DNA from: Candidatus Zophobacter franzmannii
Lineage (GTDB): Bacteria > Cloacimonadota > Cloacimonadia > Cloacimonadales > JAFGVF01
DNA length: 5,835 nucleotides
Reading direction: 5' to 3'
NCBI GenBank assembly: GCA_030765245.1
Contig: JAVCCX010000085.1
Span: 1 to 5,835, forward strand
Below, in pieces: positions 4,946-5,835 of this stretch. The first letter of the stretch is position 1; each line of letters opens with the position of its first letter. The position numbers and the translations under genes are program-made. The notes below the pieces were generated by a model, which was not told where the DNA came from, searched no databases, and saw only the letters and a program-made list of their open reading frames with translations.

Positions 4946-5835
4946 TCCTAAATATCTTAATCTATACAATTAGTAGTTTATATCTACTATTCTTTCTTAC
5001 TATGCTATACGGCTTAGTTAAGATGATCCTTCAAAAGAAATATGAGGGTCCACCTCAGAAGATTTCTGTTATTGTAGCTGCTAGAAATGAAGAGAGTAAT
5101 ATAGAGACGCTTATCAAAGCCATTCTTAACCAGGATTACGCTAACACAGATTATGAACTGGTTATTGCTGATGATAGGTCTGAAGATGAAACAGGAGATA
5201 TCATTCAGCTTTATTGTGACCTTTACCCGGACAATGTCAAGAAGGTTAGAATTAATGAGCAAAAAGCAGATTTGATAGGGAAGAAAAATGCCCTGACTGA
5301 AGCTATCAAAGTAGCTAAATATGACATTTTAGTTTTTACCGATGCAGATTGTACACCGGATAGCGAGTGGTTGTTGAGGATGAATGCAGCCTTTAGTACC
5401 AAGGTAGATTTTGTTGCCGGTTATTCACCTCTTATTTTGGAAAACAAACTCAATCAAGGTGTTAAAAATCTGGAAAGAGCTTTCTTTTTTGGAATTGCGG
5501 CAGGAAGCTTTGGGATCAAATATCCAATCACAGTGACTGGTCGTAATATGGCTTATAGGAAATCACTATTCAACAAAGTAAATGGATTTTCAGGAATTGG
5601 ACATATACGCTCTGGTGATGATGACTTGATGCTTTTAAAAATGAAGCCTTATATCCGTGAATATGCTTATCTATTAGATAAAACAGGTGTAGTTCCATCT
5701 AAAGATAGAAATGCTATAAAATCCCAAGCAAATTTAGAAACTCGAAGATATTCAAAGTTTAAGTATCATCCTTTGTATGTCCAATCTATCAGTCTTTTTG
5801 CCTTTATCTATTATTTGATGTTCTTTACTTCTACA
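4942..5835 (+). CDS. Membrane-anchored family 2 glycosyltransferase (3' truncated)
   Basis: The frame is open for 298 codons to the window edge with no stop. It begins with a hydrophobic anchor (about residues 3-28), followed by a GT-A fold: K40-I-S-V-I-V-A-A-R-N-E-E, then A76-D-D-R-S-E-D-E-T for nucleotide-sugar binding. G113-K-K-N-A-L and F132-T-D134-A-D136-C supply the metal-binding DxD. G200-R-N-M-A-Y, V213-N-G-F and S224-G-D-D-D228 hold the acceptor-site acidic residues. R268-R-Y may stand for the R/QxxRW motif. A second membrane segment starts near 281 and continues past the edge. This layout is typical of GT2 enzymes that transfer a sugar to a lipid or polysaccharide at the inner face of the membrane. 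Donor and acceptor cannot be told. The start overlaps the dnaX stop (ATGA) and lacks a clear ribosome site, so translation is probably coupled. A later ATG at 5002 would cut into the anchor. Confidence 0.9.
   Translation, partial: MILNILIYTISSLYLLFFLTMLYGLVKMILQKKYEGPPQKISVIVAARNEESNIETLIKAILNQDYANTDYELVIADDRSEDETGDIIQLYCDLYPDNVKKVRINEQKADLIGKKNALTEAIKVAKYDILVFTDADCTPDSEWLLRMNAAFSTKVDFVAGYSPLILENKLNQGVKNLERAFFFGIAAGSFGIKYPITVTGRNMAYRKSLFNKVNGFSGIGHIRSGDDDLMLLKMKPYIREYAYLLDKTGVVPSKDRNAIKSQANLETRRYSKFKYHPLYVQSISLFAFIYYLMFFTST

Overview
This window is AT-rich bacterial chromosome in which every gene reads on the + strand. The genes look like ordinary housekeeping and cell-envelope genes, with no sign of phage, insertion sequence, CRISPR or tRNA. 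The family mix is DUF3108, VanZ-like, RidA, PduO-type adenosyltransferase, 2,3-bisphosphoglycerate-dependent phosphoglycerate mutase, a DnaX with a conserved extra C-terminal domain, and a GT2 enzyme with an SGDDD motif. By inference this fits a Gram-negative lineage near the Fibrobacteres-Chlorobi-Bacteroidetes group, possibly Cloacimonadota-like. That placement is low confidence, because nothing here is taxonomically decisive.

Bases 1-2958 hold a tight run of six genes. They are the 3' end of a CorC/HlyC-type membrane protein gene, a secreted DUF3108 protein (11 nt overlap), a VanZ-like membrane protein (8 nt overlap), ridA (11 nt gap), a pduO-type cobalamin adenosyltransferase gene (7 nt gap) and gpmA (14 nt gap). 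A strong intrinsic terminator at 2974-3006 closes the run. The first three products act at the envelope, and the last three are cytosolic metabolic enzymes: enamine detoxification, coenzyme B12 formation and glycolysis. A consensus TATAAT just before ridA may let the metabolic half be transcribed separately.

Bases 2959-3331 form the only long gap without an intact gene. It holds the terminator, a small imperfect palindrome, a roughly 60-codon open stretch that looks like a decayed EAL (cyclic-di-GMP phosphodiesterase) domain, and a perfect TTGACA -35 element upstream of dnaX. Between about 3218 and 3258 nothing is recognisable.

Bases 3332-5835 hold dnaX, the clamp-loader tau subunit. It is joined by an ATGA stop/start overlap to a membrane-anchored family 2 glycosyltransferase that runs off the right edge. 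dnaX contains a U UUA AAA heptamer just inside its C-terminal domain. If used, a -1 shift there would give a gamma-like short product.

No clearly new biological system is visible. The points most worth checking are the EAL relic, the possible dnaX frameshift site, and the unusual coupling of dnaX to a glycosyltransferase gene.
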